Positions 46,454 to 55,171 of a DNA stretch of 64,000 nucleotides are shown piece by piece. How positions within the stretch are numbered: the first letter of the stretch is position 1; each line of letters starts with the position of its first letter. The notes under the pieces were generated by a model. The model did not search any database. It was not told the origin of the DNA and was given only the letters and a program-made list of their open reading frames with translations. This DNA is from Mycobacterium sp. 3519A (GTDB lineage Bacteria > Actinomycetota > Actinomycetes > Mycobacteriales > Mycobacteriaceae): NCBI RefSeq assembly GCF_900240945.1, contig NZ_OESG01000013.1:930001-994000 (forward strand). Reading direction: 5' to 3'. Position numbers and translations under genes: made by a program.

Positions 46454-47983
46454 TTGGAGATCATGGATTACCTGCGCATATTTCGCAGGTACTGGTGGCT
46501 GGTAGTGGTCCTGACGATCGTCGGCGCGGGCGGCGGGTATGTGACGACGCTTTTCCTGACCCCCGAATATCAGTCGACGGCCCGGTTGTTCGTGGCAACT
46601 CAGAACGGCACTTCTGTCACAGAGGCATACCAGAACAATCTCTTTTCTCAAGAACGGGTGAATTCATATGCCGGGTTGGCGACCAGCGAACAAGTCGCGG
46701 CCCGAGCAGTCGACCAGCTGAAGGCGCCCATTTCTCCCGAAGAACTCCGCAGCAAGATTGTCGCCGCCCCGGAAGGCAAAACCGTCCTGCTCGATGTCGC
46801 GGTCAGCGATCCCAACCCGGCCCAGGCCCAGACCTATGCGAACGCGGTGGCCGATCAGCTCGTCGGACTGGTCAGTGAACTGGAGACCTCGCGCCGCGGT
46901 GGCAGCCCTGCCGCGGGTGTCGTCGTGGTCGACGAAGCGAGCTATCCGACCGAAGCGACCGGACTCGGCTTCTGGACGATCATCGGCCTCGGCGCCGTCG
47001 CAGGCCTGGTGCTCGGCATCATCGCCGCCGTGCTGTGGGGCGTGTTCGACAAGCGACTGCGCGGCCGCGACTCCGTCGAGGGCACTGCGGGCACCAACCT
47101 GATCGGCGCGCTGCCGGAGGATTCGACGCGGCCCCGCGTCGAGGTGGTCGACCTGGACGGCAACGGCCTCTACGCGGAGCGCATCCGCGAGCTGCGCACC
47201 AACCTGCGCTTCGCCGTGCCCGCAGGCGGCAGCGGCCCCGCCCGCAGCCTGGCGGTGACCAGCGCGGGTAGCGGAGAAGGCCGCACCACCACGGCCATCG
47301 ACCTGGCCGCCGCGCTGGCGGAATCGGGCCGCTCGGTGGTGCTGGTCGAAGGCGACCTGCGCAACCCGACGCTGGCGGATCGCCTGACGCTGGAACCGCA
47401 GGCCAGGATGGGCGCATCCGAGCGCGGGGTCAGCACGGTGCTCTCCGGTGAGCACGCGCTGCCCCAGGCGCTGATCGGCGACGTGCCGGTCGGCGCGCAC
47501 GCCATCGCGCTGCTTCCCGCCGGCCCCAAGCCGCCGCGGCCGGGCGAGCTGTGGGCCAACGACCGCGCGGGGTCACTGTTCGAAGACCTCTCGCGCGGCT
47601 TCGACTACGTGATCGTCGACACGCCGCCACTGAACACCTACGCCGACGGCGCCAACGTGGGTGCGTTGTGCGACGGCGTGCTGGTGCTGTCACGCATTGG
47701 CCGCACCACCAGTTCGGCGCTGCGCCAAGCGATTCAGGCGCTGCGGGCCGCAAACGTCAGGATCCTCGGGCCGGTCGTCACCTTCGACCGCGTCGGCATG
47801 CTCACCAAGCGCCAGCACCGCAAGCAGGTCGAGCACGACGCCGCGGCCAACGGCGGACCCCGCAGCGATGAGCAGCGCGGCAACGACACGTCGGACGACA
47901 CCGCGGTGATCGGCACGCAGGAAGGCCAGCTGGTCGGGTCGGGCGGCCAGCGGCGCCCCAGGGCCAGGCACGGAAGCGACTGA
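46454..47983 (+). CDS. Wzz/Wzc-like chain-length determinant with C-terminal kinase-like domain
   Basis: 509 residues from a TTG; ATG at 46463 is also possible. Residues ~10-30 and ~170-195 are transmembrane helices flanking an extracytoplasmic Wzz domain (LRIFRRYWWLVVVLTIVGAGGGYVTTLFL; PTEATGLGF before the second helix). Residues ~240-440 form a BY-kinase-like ATPase: SAGSGEGRTTTAID where Walker A lysine is arginine (R277), VVLVEGDLRNP as A' and YVIVDTPPL as Walker B. The C-terminal tail lacks a tyrosine cluster. It likely controls polymer length without being a canonical tyrosine kinase. Confidence 0.85.
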   Translation: MEIMDYLRIFRRYWWLVVVLTIVGAGGGYVTTLFLTPEYQSTARLFVATQNGTSVTEAYQNNLFSQERVNSYAGLATSEQVAARAVDQLKAPISPEELRSKIVAAPEGKTVLLDVAVSDPNPAQAQTYANAVADQLVGLVSELETSRRGGSPAAGVVVVDEASYPTEATGLGFWTIIGLGAVAGLVLGIIAAVLWGVFDKRLRGRDSVEGTAGTNLIGALPEDSTRPRVEVVDLDGNGLYAERIRELRTNLRFAVPAGGSGPARSLAVTSAGSGEGRTTTAIDLAAALAESGRSVVLVEGDLRNPTLADRLTLEPQARMGASERGVSTVLSGEHALPQALIGDVPVGAHAIALLPAGPKPPRPGELWANDRAGSLFEDLSRGFDYVIVDTPPLNTYADGANVGALCDGVLVLSRIGRTTSSALRQAIQALRAANVRILGPVVTFDRVGMLTKRQHRKQVEHDAAANGGPRSDEQRGNDTSDDTAVIGTQEGQLVGSGGQRRPRARHGSD

Positions 47984-47985
47984 TC

Positions 47986-49230
47986 GTGCGGTTGCGGCTT
48001 GTCGCAGCCGTTATCGGCGCGATGTCGATCCTGGCTGGCTGCGCCCCGAGTCCACCGGCGCCGCCACCGGATTACGACCGCCCACAACGGTCGCTGGTCC
48101 CGCCGTTCGTCGGCGCGGCCGAGTTGCCCCCGCCGAACCTGACCGACGACGGTCCCGGGTCGCTGGTGGACGTGAAGCCGTACACGAGCAGCGTGGTGCT
48201 GCAGAGCGCCAACGCGACCGCAGTGCGGGTGGTGTATCGCTCGACGTCGAGCACCGGCGATGCGACGGAGGTCTCCGGCATCGTCGCGGTGCCAGCGGGC
48301 AAGCCGCCGAAAGACGGATGGCCAATAGTGTCGTTCGGGCACTCCTTGACGGGCCTGGACATGAAGTGCGCGCCGTCGATGGCCAAGGAACTCGGCGGCT
48401 ATTCGTCGGCGATGGTGACGCTGCTCAATCGCGGCTACGTGGTCGTGATGTCGGACTATCAGGGCTTGGGCATCAAGGGCGAGGACCACGACGCCACCGA
48501 CTGGACCACCTTGGGCAACAACATGATCGACGCGGTCCGCGCCGCCCGCCGGGTGTCGCCTGACACCAGTGAGAACTGGGCCGCCGACGGCAGCGGCCAG
48601 GGCGGCCTTGCCGCATGGGCCGCGGCGCAGCGGGCCCGCGACTACGGCGCTGGGCTCAATATGGTTGGCGCCGTTGTGCTTTCGCCGTTCGCCGATCTCT
48701 CACCACTGGTGGACGTCGCGAACAAGGGCGCGTTGAGCGCGATGCAGAAGCGGTTGATGATGGTGCTGCTGGCCAACGAGGCAGCGCACGATCCCGGGTT
48801 TGACCTCGACCAGTACCGATCTGGTGTCGCCAAGGACAACTGGGATGTGCTGACCGACTGCGCGCCCACCGATCCGAACGCGGCGCAGAAGATCGCCAAC
48901 CAGGTCAAGGCCGACGACCTGCGGCCCCGCGACGACGCTGCGGCCAACGCGCTGCGCGATCTGCTGAGCGGCGCCGCGTTGCCGGGCAACTCTGGGCCCG
49001 CGGCCGCGCCGGTCCTGGTCGTCTATGCCACCGACGACACCCTGGTGCCGCAGGCGGGCATCGCGCGGGCGCTGAAAAGCGCGTGCGCCAAGGGCGATCA
49101 GGTGGTGGTGATGAAGCTGATCGGCGACACCTCGACCACCAACTACCAGATCATCCAGACGTCGCTGAGTTGGCTGACCAACCGGTTCAACGGGGTGAAG
49201 CCGACCGACATCTGCGTCGGTGCGTCATGA
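47986..49230 (+). CDS. lipase-family lipoprotein, apparently catalytically inactive
   Basis: 414 residues. A lipoprotein signal peptide (MRLRLVAAVIGAMSILAGC) precedes an alpha/beta-hydrolase of the secreted lipase (LIP) family: DGWPIVSFGHSLTGLDMKCAPS, VVMSDYQGLGIKGE, VLVVYATDDTLVPQ. The nucleophile elbow reads GSGQGG where paralogs have GxSQGG, so the serine position is glycine 204; the catalytic histidine segment (DKGH in paralogs) is replaced by GDTSTTNY. Only the aspartate remains. It is thus a likely pseudoenzyme with a binding role. Two nt after the Wzz/kinase stop and coupled to the second Wzz gene (ATGA). Confidence 0.85.
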   Translation: MRLRLVAAVIGAMSILAGCAPSPPAPPPDYDRPQRSLVPPFVGAAELPPPNLTDDGPGSLVDVKPYTSSVVLQSANATAVRVVYRSTSSTGDATEVSGIVAVPAGKPPKDGWPIVSFGHSLTGLDMKCAPSMAKELGGYSSAMVTLLNRGYVVVMSDYQGLGIKGEDHDATDWTTLGNNMIDAVRAARRVSPDTSENWAADGSGQGGLAAWAAAQRARDYGAGLNMVGAVVLSPFADLSPLVDVANKGALSAMQKRLMMVLLANEAAHDPGFDLDQYRSGVAKDNWDVLTDCAPTDPNAAQKIANQVKADDLRPRDDAAANALRDLLSGAALPGNSGPAAAPVLVVYATDDTLVPQAGIARALKSACAKGDQVVVMKLIGDTSTTNYQIIQTSLSWLTNRFNGVKPTDICVGAS

Positions 49231-49895
49231 GGTCGCCCGCCCGCGCACCGCTGGTGCGCGACTACCTGCAGATGCTGCGCAACGGCTGGATCGTGATCCT
49301 GTGCGCGACAGCGCTGTCCGTCGGCGCCGGCTGGCTGGCCTGGGAGACCTCGGCCCCGGTGTACAAGTCGACGGCCAAGGTGTTCGCGACGACGAAGGGC
49401 AGCGCGACACCGGTCGACGCCTACTACGGGCACCTCAACTCGGTGTCGCGCACGCTCACCATTCAGAGCCTGGCGCGCAGCCCGCAGGTCACCATGCGGA
49501 CCATCGATCAACTCGGCCTCGAGCAGACACCGAGCGATCTGGCCAGCAAGATCACCGTGGTGGTGACCAACTCCGCGCTGATGGACATCATCGTCACCGG
49601 TGGTGATCCAGGACTGACGCGCCGCACCGCGAACGCGGTCGCGGCCAACCTGATGCAGCTCACCCGTGAGATCGGCGGCATCGACACCTCCAATGTCGAC
49701 CTGACGTTGGTCGACAGCGGCAGTGTGCCGGAGCGAGTAGGTTCGATGTGGCAGTTCATGTTCCATGCGGGTGCGCTCGGCCTGGCCCTGAGCGCCATTC
49801 TGGTGCTCGGCTACGGCCTGGTGAGAAACAAACTGCTTGGCAAAAACCATGTCGGCCGCGTCGTTGACGAGGCTGTCGCGGGAAGGGATGCATGA
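49227..49895 (+). CDS. Wzz-type chain-length determinant without kinase domain
   Basis: 222 residues from an ATG overlapping the previous stop. Two transmembrane helices (residues ~18-38 and ~178-200) flank an extracytoplasmic domain: KSTAKVFATTKGSATPVDAYYGHLNSVSRTLTIQSLARSP. The last part, SVPERVGSMWQFMFHAGALGLALSAILVLGYGL, contains the proline-rich lead into the second helix typical of Wzz. It may heterodimerise with the kinase-bearing Wzz or regulate a different chain. Overlaps the next lipase gene by 4 nt. Confidence 0.82.
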   Translation: MRSPARAPLVRDYLQMLRNGWIVILCATALSVGAGWLAWETSAPVYKSTAKVFATTKGSATPVDAYYGHLNSVSRTLTIQSLARSPQVTMRTIDQLGLEQTPSDLASKITVVVTNSALMDIIVTGGDPGLTRRTANAVAANLMQLTREIGGIDTSNVDLTLVDSGSVPERVGSMWQFMFHAGALGLALSAILVLGYGLVRNKLLGKNHVGRVVDEAVAGRDA

Positions 49896-51202
49896 ACCGC
49901 GCTCCGATCGGAACTGCATTGGCGTGCCTGGCCCTGGTGGCCGGCATCGCCGTCTCGGGCTGCGGCAAGGACAAGGCGCCCCAGCAGGAGCCCGCGGCGG
50001 CCCAGGGCATGCACCTCGACGCCGACTACAGCGGCGCGGGCCAGGAGCCCGGCGCACTGTCGAATGCCACCACGCTGCCCACCATCGACCGCCGGTTGCG
50101 GGCCGCCACCTCGCTGGCCGCCCGCATCGAATACACCTCGACCTCCGGCATCACCGGCGGCACCGAACAGGTGACGGGCACCGTGTTCGTGCCGCCGGGC
50201 AAGCCGCCGGAAAGCGGTTGGCCGATCGTGGCCTACGCGCACGCCACCACCGGCATCGAACCCGAGTGCGCGCCGTCGCTGTCGCCGACGCTGTTGAAGT
50301 CCTCGACCGTCGTCACCGCGTTGGTGAAGGCGGGCTTCGTCGTCACGATGCCGGATTACCAGGGGCTCGGGCTGGACAAGACGTACCACCCGTATCTGGA
50401 CGCCTCCACCGCAGGCTACAACGTGATCGACGCGGTGCGGGCGACACGCAAGCTGGTCCCCGCCGCATCGAAAGAGTGGGTGGCGCTTGGTCTTTCGCAG
50501 GGCGGGCAGGCGACCTGGGCGGCCAACGAGCTGGCCGCCAACTACAACGGCGGCCTCGCGCTGGTCGGCTCGGTCAGCCTGGCCCCTCCAGCCGACATCA
50601 CCGGCTTCGCCGACGCGGCGGCCGCAGGCCAGCTGACCCCCGAGCAGGCGCCTGCGTTGCCGCTGATCCTGTCGTGGCTGAAGAAGGCGCATCCCGAACT
50701 CAACCTCGACGACTACCGGCGCGGCATCGTCGCCGACAACTGGGACACGCTGCTGGCCTGTTCGGGCCCCAAGGCCGCCGAGCGGGACAAGGTGACGGAT
50801 CAGATCACCCCCGACGATCTGCGGCCCAGTTCTCCGGAGGCCGTCGAGACGCTGCGTGACTATCTGCAGAAGATGAGCCTGCCGCAGGGGCCCGCCGCAG
50901 CGCCGATGCTGGTCATCTACGGCGGCCAGGACAACCTGGTGCCGTCGTCGTGGACCGATCGCGCGCTGACCGCGGCGTGCGGCATGGGTGACGTGATCGA
51001 CATCTTGACGCAACCGGACAAGGGCCACAGCGATATCGACGTGTCTTCGGCGTTCGGCTGGATCAACGACCGCTTCCGCGGTGAGCCCGCGCCGAACAGT
51101 TGCACGTCGTTCACCGCCGCGCAACGGTTGGGGGCGACCGCCGAACAGGGGCTCGGGGACGACGGCGCCGGCGAGGCGAATGCGGGGGAGCCGCCTGCGT
51201 GA
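49892..51202 (+). CDS. secreted lipase-family lipoprotein
   Basis: 436 residues. Lipoprotein signal peptide ending in VSGC (residue ~24). LIP-family hydrolase with an intact triad: nucleophile GLSQGG, aspartate in YGGQDNLVP and histidine in QPDKGHSDID. Conserved DYQGLG and GWPIVAYAHATTGIEPECAPSLSP blocks are shared with its paralogs at 47986, 52461 and 59559. It would act outside the membrane on ester bonds, possibly acyl groups of the glycan. ATGA and GTGA overlaps couple it to Wzz and the acyltransferase 3 gene. Confidence 0.85.
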   Translation: MNRAPIGTALACLALVAGIAVSGCGKDKAPQQEPAAAQGMHLDADYSGAGQEPGALSNATTLPTIDRRLRAATSLAARIEYTSTSGITGGTEQVTGTVFVPPGKPPESGWPIVAYAHATTGIEPECAPSLSPTLLKSSTVVTALVKAGFVVTMPDYQGLGLDKTYHPYLDASTAGYNVIDAVRATRKLVPAASKEWVALGLSQGGQATWAANELAANYNGGLALVGSVSLAPPADITGFADAAAAGQLTPEQAPALPLILSWLKKAHPELNLDDYRRGIVADNWDTLLACSGPKAAERDKVTDQITPDDLRPSSPEAVETLRDYLQKMSLPQGPAAAPMLVIYGGQDNLVPSSWTDRALTAACGMGDVIDILTQPDKGHSDIDVSSAFGWINDRFRGEPAPNSCTSFTAAQRLGATAEQGLGDDGAGEANAGEPPA

Positions 51203-52461
51203 CGGTTTCGCCGAAATCCGCCACCGACGCCAAGGCCACCGCCTCGCCGGGCAGCGGCGCACGGATCATCGGACTGGACGGTGCGCGTGGACTGTCCGCC
51301 GTCGGGGTGGCCGTCATGCACGTGGCGGGCAACTTCTCGCCGCACGCCGCGGCAAGCACGAAGATCACGCTGCTCGGCATGAGCCTGATCTTCTTCTACG
51401 TGTTAAGCGGCTTCCTGTTGTTTCTGCCCTACGTTCGCCGGTTGACCGAAGACCCTTCTGTCGCAACCATTCCCAGCACCCGCAACTTCGCCATCCACCG
51501 GTTCGCCCGCATCGTACCCGGCTACGTGGTGATCTTCCTGCTGTGCAACTACGTCTTCCAGGTCGTTTACGTCGACAACCCGGCGCTGCAGCCGATCGGC
51601 ACCGACAAGGGCACCGGCATGATCACCGACCCGTGGCAGCTGCTGGCCAACCTGACGTTGGTGCAGACCTACATTCCCAAGTACGCGCTGACCGGTCTGA
51701 ACCCGTCCTGGTCGCTGACCCTGGAGTTCGCGTTCTACGCGTCGCTGCCGCTGCTCGGCTATCTGCTCTTCGCCACGAGGAAGCGGTCGTCGCTGCGACC
51801 GATGCGCGTCGCGCTGATCGCCCCGGTCATCCTGATCGCCATCGGATTCCTCGGAAAGGCGTTGGCCCCGCTGGTCGTGGCGCATTTCGGCATCACCGAC
51901 CCCGAACTCATCCAGTGGGGACCCAACTGGGTGGCGGTGTACATGCGCAGCTTCCTGGCCAACGCGGACAACTTCGCGTTCGGCATGCTCGCCGCGATGC
52001 TCATGGTGGCGATGGAACAGCGCACGATCAGTGAGCGGATCAGCCGCCGGGTCCGGATGTACTCAGCGATCGCCATCCCGGTCTCGCTGGTGGGCTCGCT
52101 GGTGCTGATCGCCGCCGGAAACCTGTTCGGGCTCAGTGGAATCGCGCTCGCATCGGCTTTGGTCATCATGGTGATCGTCGCGCCGCTGGCGCGCGGTGAG
52201 CGCTCAGGGCTTGGCGAGGCGCTAGAGCTAGCGCCGTTTCGGTACGTCGGAAAGGTTTCGTTGTCGCTCTATCTCTTGCACTTCCCGGTGATGTTGATGT
52301 TGTACCGGTTCGGCCTGTTGGCGCAGGACTCGATGGTGGGCATGTGCGTCAACATCGGGCTGGTGCTGGCCGTGACGATGGTGGTGTCCACGCTGACGTA
52401 CTACGCCGTTGAACAACCCGCGATGAACCTCGCGAGGCGTTACCGGTATCGGTGGCGCTGA
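51199..52461 (+). CDS. acyltransferase 3 family membrane protein
   Basis: 420 residues from a GTG with GGGGGAG upstream. About ten transmembrane helices. ARIIGLDGARGLSAVGVAVMHVAGNF (motif with the conserved H) and LIFFYVLSGFLLFLPYV, RIVPGYVVIFLL, LNPSWSLTLEFAFYASLPLL, VSLSLYLLHFPVMLMLYRFG are acyltransferase-3 (OafA-like) blocks. It moves acetyl or other acyl groups from the cytoplasm to an extracytoplasmic sugar. It sits between two lipase genes, coupled by overlaps (GTGA and TGATG), so acylation and deacylation may be paired. Confidence 0.9.
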   Translation: MTVSPKSATDAKATASPGSGARIIGLDGARGLSAVGVAVMHVAGNFSPHAAASTKITLLGMSLIFFYVLSGFLLFLPYVRRLTEDPSVATIPSTRNFAIHRFARIVPGYVVIFLLCNYVFQVVYVDNPALQPIGTDKGTGMITDPWQLLANLTLVQTYIPKYALTGLNPSWSLTLEFAFYASLPLLGYLLFATRKRSSLRPMRVALIAPVILIAIGFLGKALAPLVVAHFGITDPELIQWGPNWVAVYMRSFLANADNFAFGMLAAMLMVAMEQRTISERISRRVRMYSAIAIPVSLVGSLVLIAAGNLFGLSGIALASALVIMVIVAPLARGERSGLGEALELAPFRYVGKVSLSLYLLHFPVMLMLYRFGLLAQDSMVGMCVNIGLVLAVTMVVSTLTYYAVEQPAMNLARRYRYRWR

Positions 52462-53681
52462 TGCGCAGATCAACCGTGACCCTGGCAGTGAGCCTCGGGA
52501 TAGCTCTGGTCGCCGCGTCGGTCGCGGTGGCGTGGATGTTCGGGCCGGACATCGTGAATCGTTTCAACGGCACGTCCGCGGAAACGTCGCAGATTGCGAC
52601 CGCGCACATCGGCGGATCGCAACCCGGTTCGTTGGTCAGCGCGACGGCGATGCCCGAACTCGACAAGGACCCGGACAGCGCGCTGTGGAAATCGGCGCGC
52701 GTGCTGTATCACTCCACCAACGGCGACACCGGCCAGTCGACGGTCGTTTCCGGGTCGGTGTATGTGCCGAAAACGCCTGCGCCGGCGGGTGGTTGGCCGG
52801 TGATGGCATTCGGGCACGGCACCACGGGTATCGACGAACCGTGCGCGCCGTCGCTGTCGCCGAAGCTGTTGAACATGACCGTCTGGGTCACCTCGCTGAT
52901 CAAGCGGGGGTACGCGGTCGCGTTCACCGACTATCAGGGGCTCGGCGCGCCGGGGGTGCATCCGTACACCGACAACAAGACCGAAGGCCTCAACATCATC
53001 GACTCGGTGCGTGCCCTGCGTAACACCTTCCCCGACGTCTCCAACCGGTGGGCGGCGTTCGGCGGATCCCAGGGTGGCGGAGCGGTGTGGTCCGCCGACG
53101 AGCAGGCAGCCACGTACGCACCGGAACTCGACCTCGTCGGCGTCGTCGCGATGTCGCCGGCCGCCGACGTCAGCGGAATCGTCGACAAGGCCATGTCGCA
53201 GACGTTGACCACCGATCAGGCGCCCGCCTGGTTCCCGCTCGTCGAGGTGCTGGCCCGGCTGCATCCGGACTTCAATCGTGACGACTACCGCGGTGGCGCG
53301 GCGGCCAAGTACTGGGACATCCTGACGTCGTGTTCGGGCCCTAAGTCGTTGGACCGCAACGCCGCAGCCGCTGAAGTCAAAGACACCGACCTGATGCCCC
53401 ATTCGCCGGAGGCGGCGGACAAGATGCGGGCGCTGCTCAAGCAGTGGGCGGTCCCGCAGCAGCGGGTCACCGCGCCGCTGTCCATCCTGTACGGCGGCGA
53501 GGACACCCTGATCGACCCGCAGTGGACCACCGACGCGATCGCCAGGGCGTGCGCCCTCGGCGGGCCGATCGTGTGGGATCTGCAGCCGGACAAGGGCCAT
53601 GGCAACGTGGACGTCAGCACTCAATTCGATTGGCTAGCAGATCGATTCGCTGGAAAGCCGGTGGTCAGTGAGTGCCCGTAG
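52461..53681 (+). CDS. secreted lipase-family protein
   Basis: 406 residues from the ATG at 52461 (TGATG). A membrane anchor or signal peptide (SLGIALVAASVAVAWMFG) is followed by the LIP-family domain with WAAFGGSQGGGA (nucleophile serine), YGGEDTLIDP (aspartate) and QPDKGHGNVD (histidine), so the triad is complete. FTDYQGLGAPGVHPYTDN and DEPCAPSLSP match the paralogs. No lipobox, unlike the genes at 47986 and 49892. Overlaps the SGNH gene by 14 nt. Confidence 0.85.
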   Translation: MRRSTVTLAVSLGIALVAASVAVAWMFGPDIVNRFNGTSAETSQIATAHIGGSQPGSLVSATAMPELDKDPDSALWKSARVLYHSTNGDTGQSTVVSGSVYVPKTPAPAGGWPVMAFGHGTTGIDEPCAPSLSPKLLNMTVWVTSLIKRGYAVAFTDYQGLGAPGVHPYTDNKTEGLNIIDSVRALRNTFPDVSNRWAAFGGSQGGGAVWSADEQAATYAPELDLVGVVAMSPAADVSGIVDKAMSQTLTTDQAPAWFPLVEVLARLHPDFNRDDYRGGAAAKYWDILTSCSGPKSLDRNAAAAEVKDTDLMPHSPEAADKMRALLKQWAVPQQRVTAPLSILYGGEDTLIDPQWTTDAIARACALGGPIVWDLQPDKGHGNVDVSTQFDWLADRFAGKPVVSECP

Positions 53682-54552
53682 GAATCCCGACGGCGACGCT
53701 CCGCTGTGGCGGCGCGCGCTGATGGAGGCCAAGTCCGCCGTCAAGCGAAGGCTGGCGCCCGCGGGCACCCCCGTCGACCCGCCGCAGGCGCCGTATCTGA
53801 TCGTGCCGGTGCTCGGCCAGTCCAACGCCGTCGGGATGGGTCTCGGGCTCGACCTCGACGGGCCCGATCGCCCCGATCCGCGCGTGCACCAGTGGGCGAT
53901 GTGCGGACCGTCGAAGGGCACCGCGGTGCTGGCCGTCGACCCGCTGCTGCACGAAATACCCGCGGGCGGTGTGGGATTCGGTGTCACCTTCGGCAAGCAA
54001 CTGGCCGCCGAGACGGGCCGCGCGGTGCTGTTGATTCCCGGTGCCCGCGGCGACACCTCGTTCACGCCCAAGAACGGTTGGACGTGGGATCCCGCCGACA
54101 CCCGCACCCGCAGAAACCTCTACCGCAACGCCGTCGCCGCGATCGACGCGGCACTGGCCCGCTACCCCGGCAGCACCGTCGCCGCGATCCTGTGGCACCA
54201 GGGCGAAACAGACGTGCCGCTGATGGCGGCGCAGGTCTATGCGACCAGGTTGGACTCGGTCATCGACGACCTGCGCAGCCGCTACGGCGCCGAGATGCCC
54301 TTTCTGGTCGGCCAGATGGTCGGTGAGGAAATGGAATTGAGCGGTAAGGATTACGGCCCGATCAACGCCGTGCACGCCGACACCCCGAACCGGCGGCCGC
54401 GCACGGCGTTCGTTCCCGGCGCTCGGGCGTCGATCAACGGCGGAACCGATCGGCACTACAACGCCGAGGGCCAGCGCGAGATGGGCCGGGCGATGTGGCT
54501 GGCCTACCGCGCGATAGCAGTCGAAGCCCTGGCCCACTATGGCGCTCGATGA
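53668..54552 (+). CDS. SGNH-hydrolase (sialate O-acetylesterase-like, DUF303)
   Basis: 294 residues from a GTG. YLIVPVLGQSNAVGMG contains the block I serine; LIPGARGDTSF the oxyanion glycine; ILWHQGETDVPLM the block III-like motif; and TDRHYNAEGQREMG the catalytic D-x-x-H. The enzyme would remove acetyl esters from sugars. No signal peptide is obvious, so it might work inside the cell or be exported by another route. Coupled to lipase (14-nt overlap) and to the YdcF-like gene (14-nt overlap). Confidence 0.82.
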   Translation: MSARRNPDGDAPLWRRALMEAKSAVKRRLAPAGTPVDPPQAPYLIVPVLGQSNAVGMGLGLDLDGPDRPDPRVHQWAMCGPSKGTAVLAVDPLLHEIPAGGVGFGVTFGKQLAAETGRAVLLIPGARGDTSFTPKNGWTWDPADTRTRRNLYRNAVAAIDAALARYPGSTVAAILWHQGETDVPLMAAQVYATRLDSVIDDLRSRYGAEMPFLVGQMVGEEMELSGKDYGPINAVHADTPNRRPRTAFVPGARASINGGTDRHYNAEGQREMGRAMWLAYRAIAVEALAHYGAR

Positions 54553-55150
54553 GCTACGGCGCGCGGCGGTCATAGTCGCCGCGATCCTCGTCGCACTCAC
54601 TGTGCTGATGGGGATCTCCGGGATGGCCGTGTTCACCAACGCGAAGGTCGACCCGCTGCAGAAGGCGGATGCGGTGGTGGTGCTCGGCGGCGAGCATGAC
54701 GGGCGCGAGGACTACGGCATCGAACTGGCCCGTGGCGGCTGGGCGCCGACCGTGGTGATCTCGAATGCGTATCCGGCCGACGATCCGGTGATGGACCGGG
54801 TGTGCAAGCCGCAGCCGCCGATCGAGGTGATCTGCGCGCGTGCGCCGCAGATGAACACCCGCGGCGAGGCGCAGATGGTGCACCGGTTGGCCGTCAAGCG
54901 GTCGTGGTCGAAGATCATCGTCGTCACGTGGCGTTATCACCTGCCGCGGGCGCGGCTCATTTTTCAGCAGTGCTTCTCCCCGGATTCGGACGCGGTTGTG
55001 ATGGAAGCCGTTCCTCGGCGATACGACTATTCCTTGGCGCGTTGGCAATTCATCTACGCGTATCAGTACGCGGCGTTTGCGAAGGCGGAGGCGATGGGCG
55101 ACTGCAGCTCTGTTGAGGGGGCACCACTGTCGACGGATACGGGCGAATGA
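54539..55150 (+). CDS. YdcF/SanA/ElyC-like (DUF218) membrane protein
   Basis: 203 residues. One N-terminal transmembrane helix (VIVAAILVALTVLMGISGMAVF) and a DUF218 domain: ADAVVVLGGEHDGREDYGIELARGGWAPTVVIS, TRGEAQMVHRLA, KIIVVTWRYHLPRARLIF. Proteins of this fold occur near cell-envelope genes; ElyC and SanA affect undecaprenyl-phosphate use and envelope integrity. Here it could affect carrier-lipid recycling. Coupled to the SGNH gene. Confidence 0.78.
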   Translation: MALDELRRAAVIVAAILVALTVLMGISGMAVFTNAKVDPLQKADAVVVLGGEHDGREDYGIELARGGWAPTVVISNAYPADDPVMDRVCKPQPPIEVICARAPQMNTRGEAQMVHRLAVKRSWSKIIVVTWRYHLPRARLIFQQCFSPDSDAVVMEAVPRRYDYSLARWQFIYAYQYAAFAKAEAMGDCSSVEGAPLSTDTGE

Positions 55151-55159
55151 TGACGCAGG

Positions 55160-55165
55160 TACGGT
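55160..55165 (+). promoter_or_regulatory. possible -10 element for leaderless transcription of the esterase gene
   Basis: TACGGT (TANNNT), 6 nt before the ATG at 55172. No Shine-Dalgarno sequence. Confidence 0.35.
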
Positions 55166-55171
55166 AGCGGA

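Noticed and set aside
49811..51262. 483-codon open frame antisense to the lipase gene
   Set aside because: R/G/H/V-rich shadow of a strongly GC3-biased gene.
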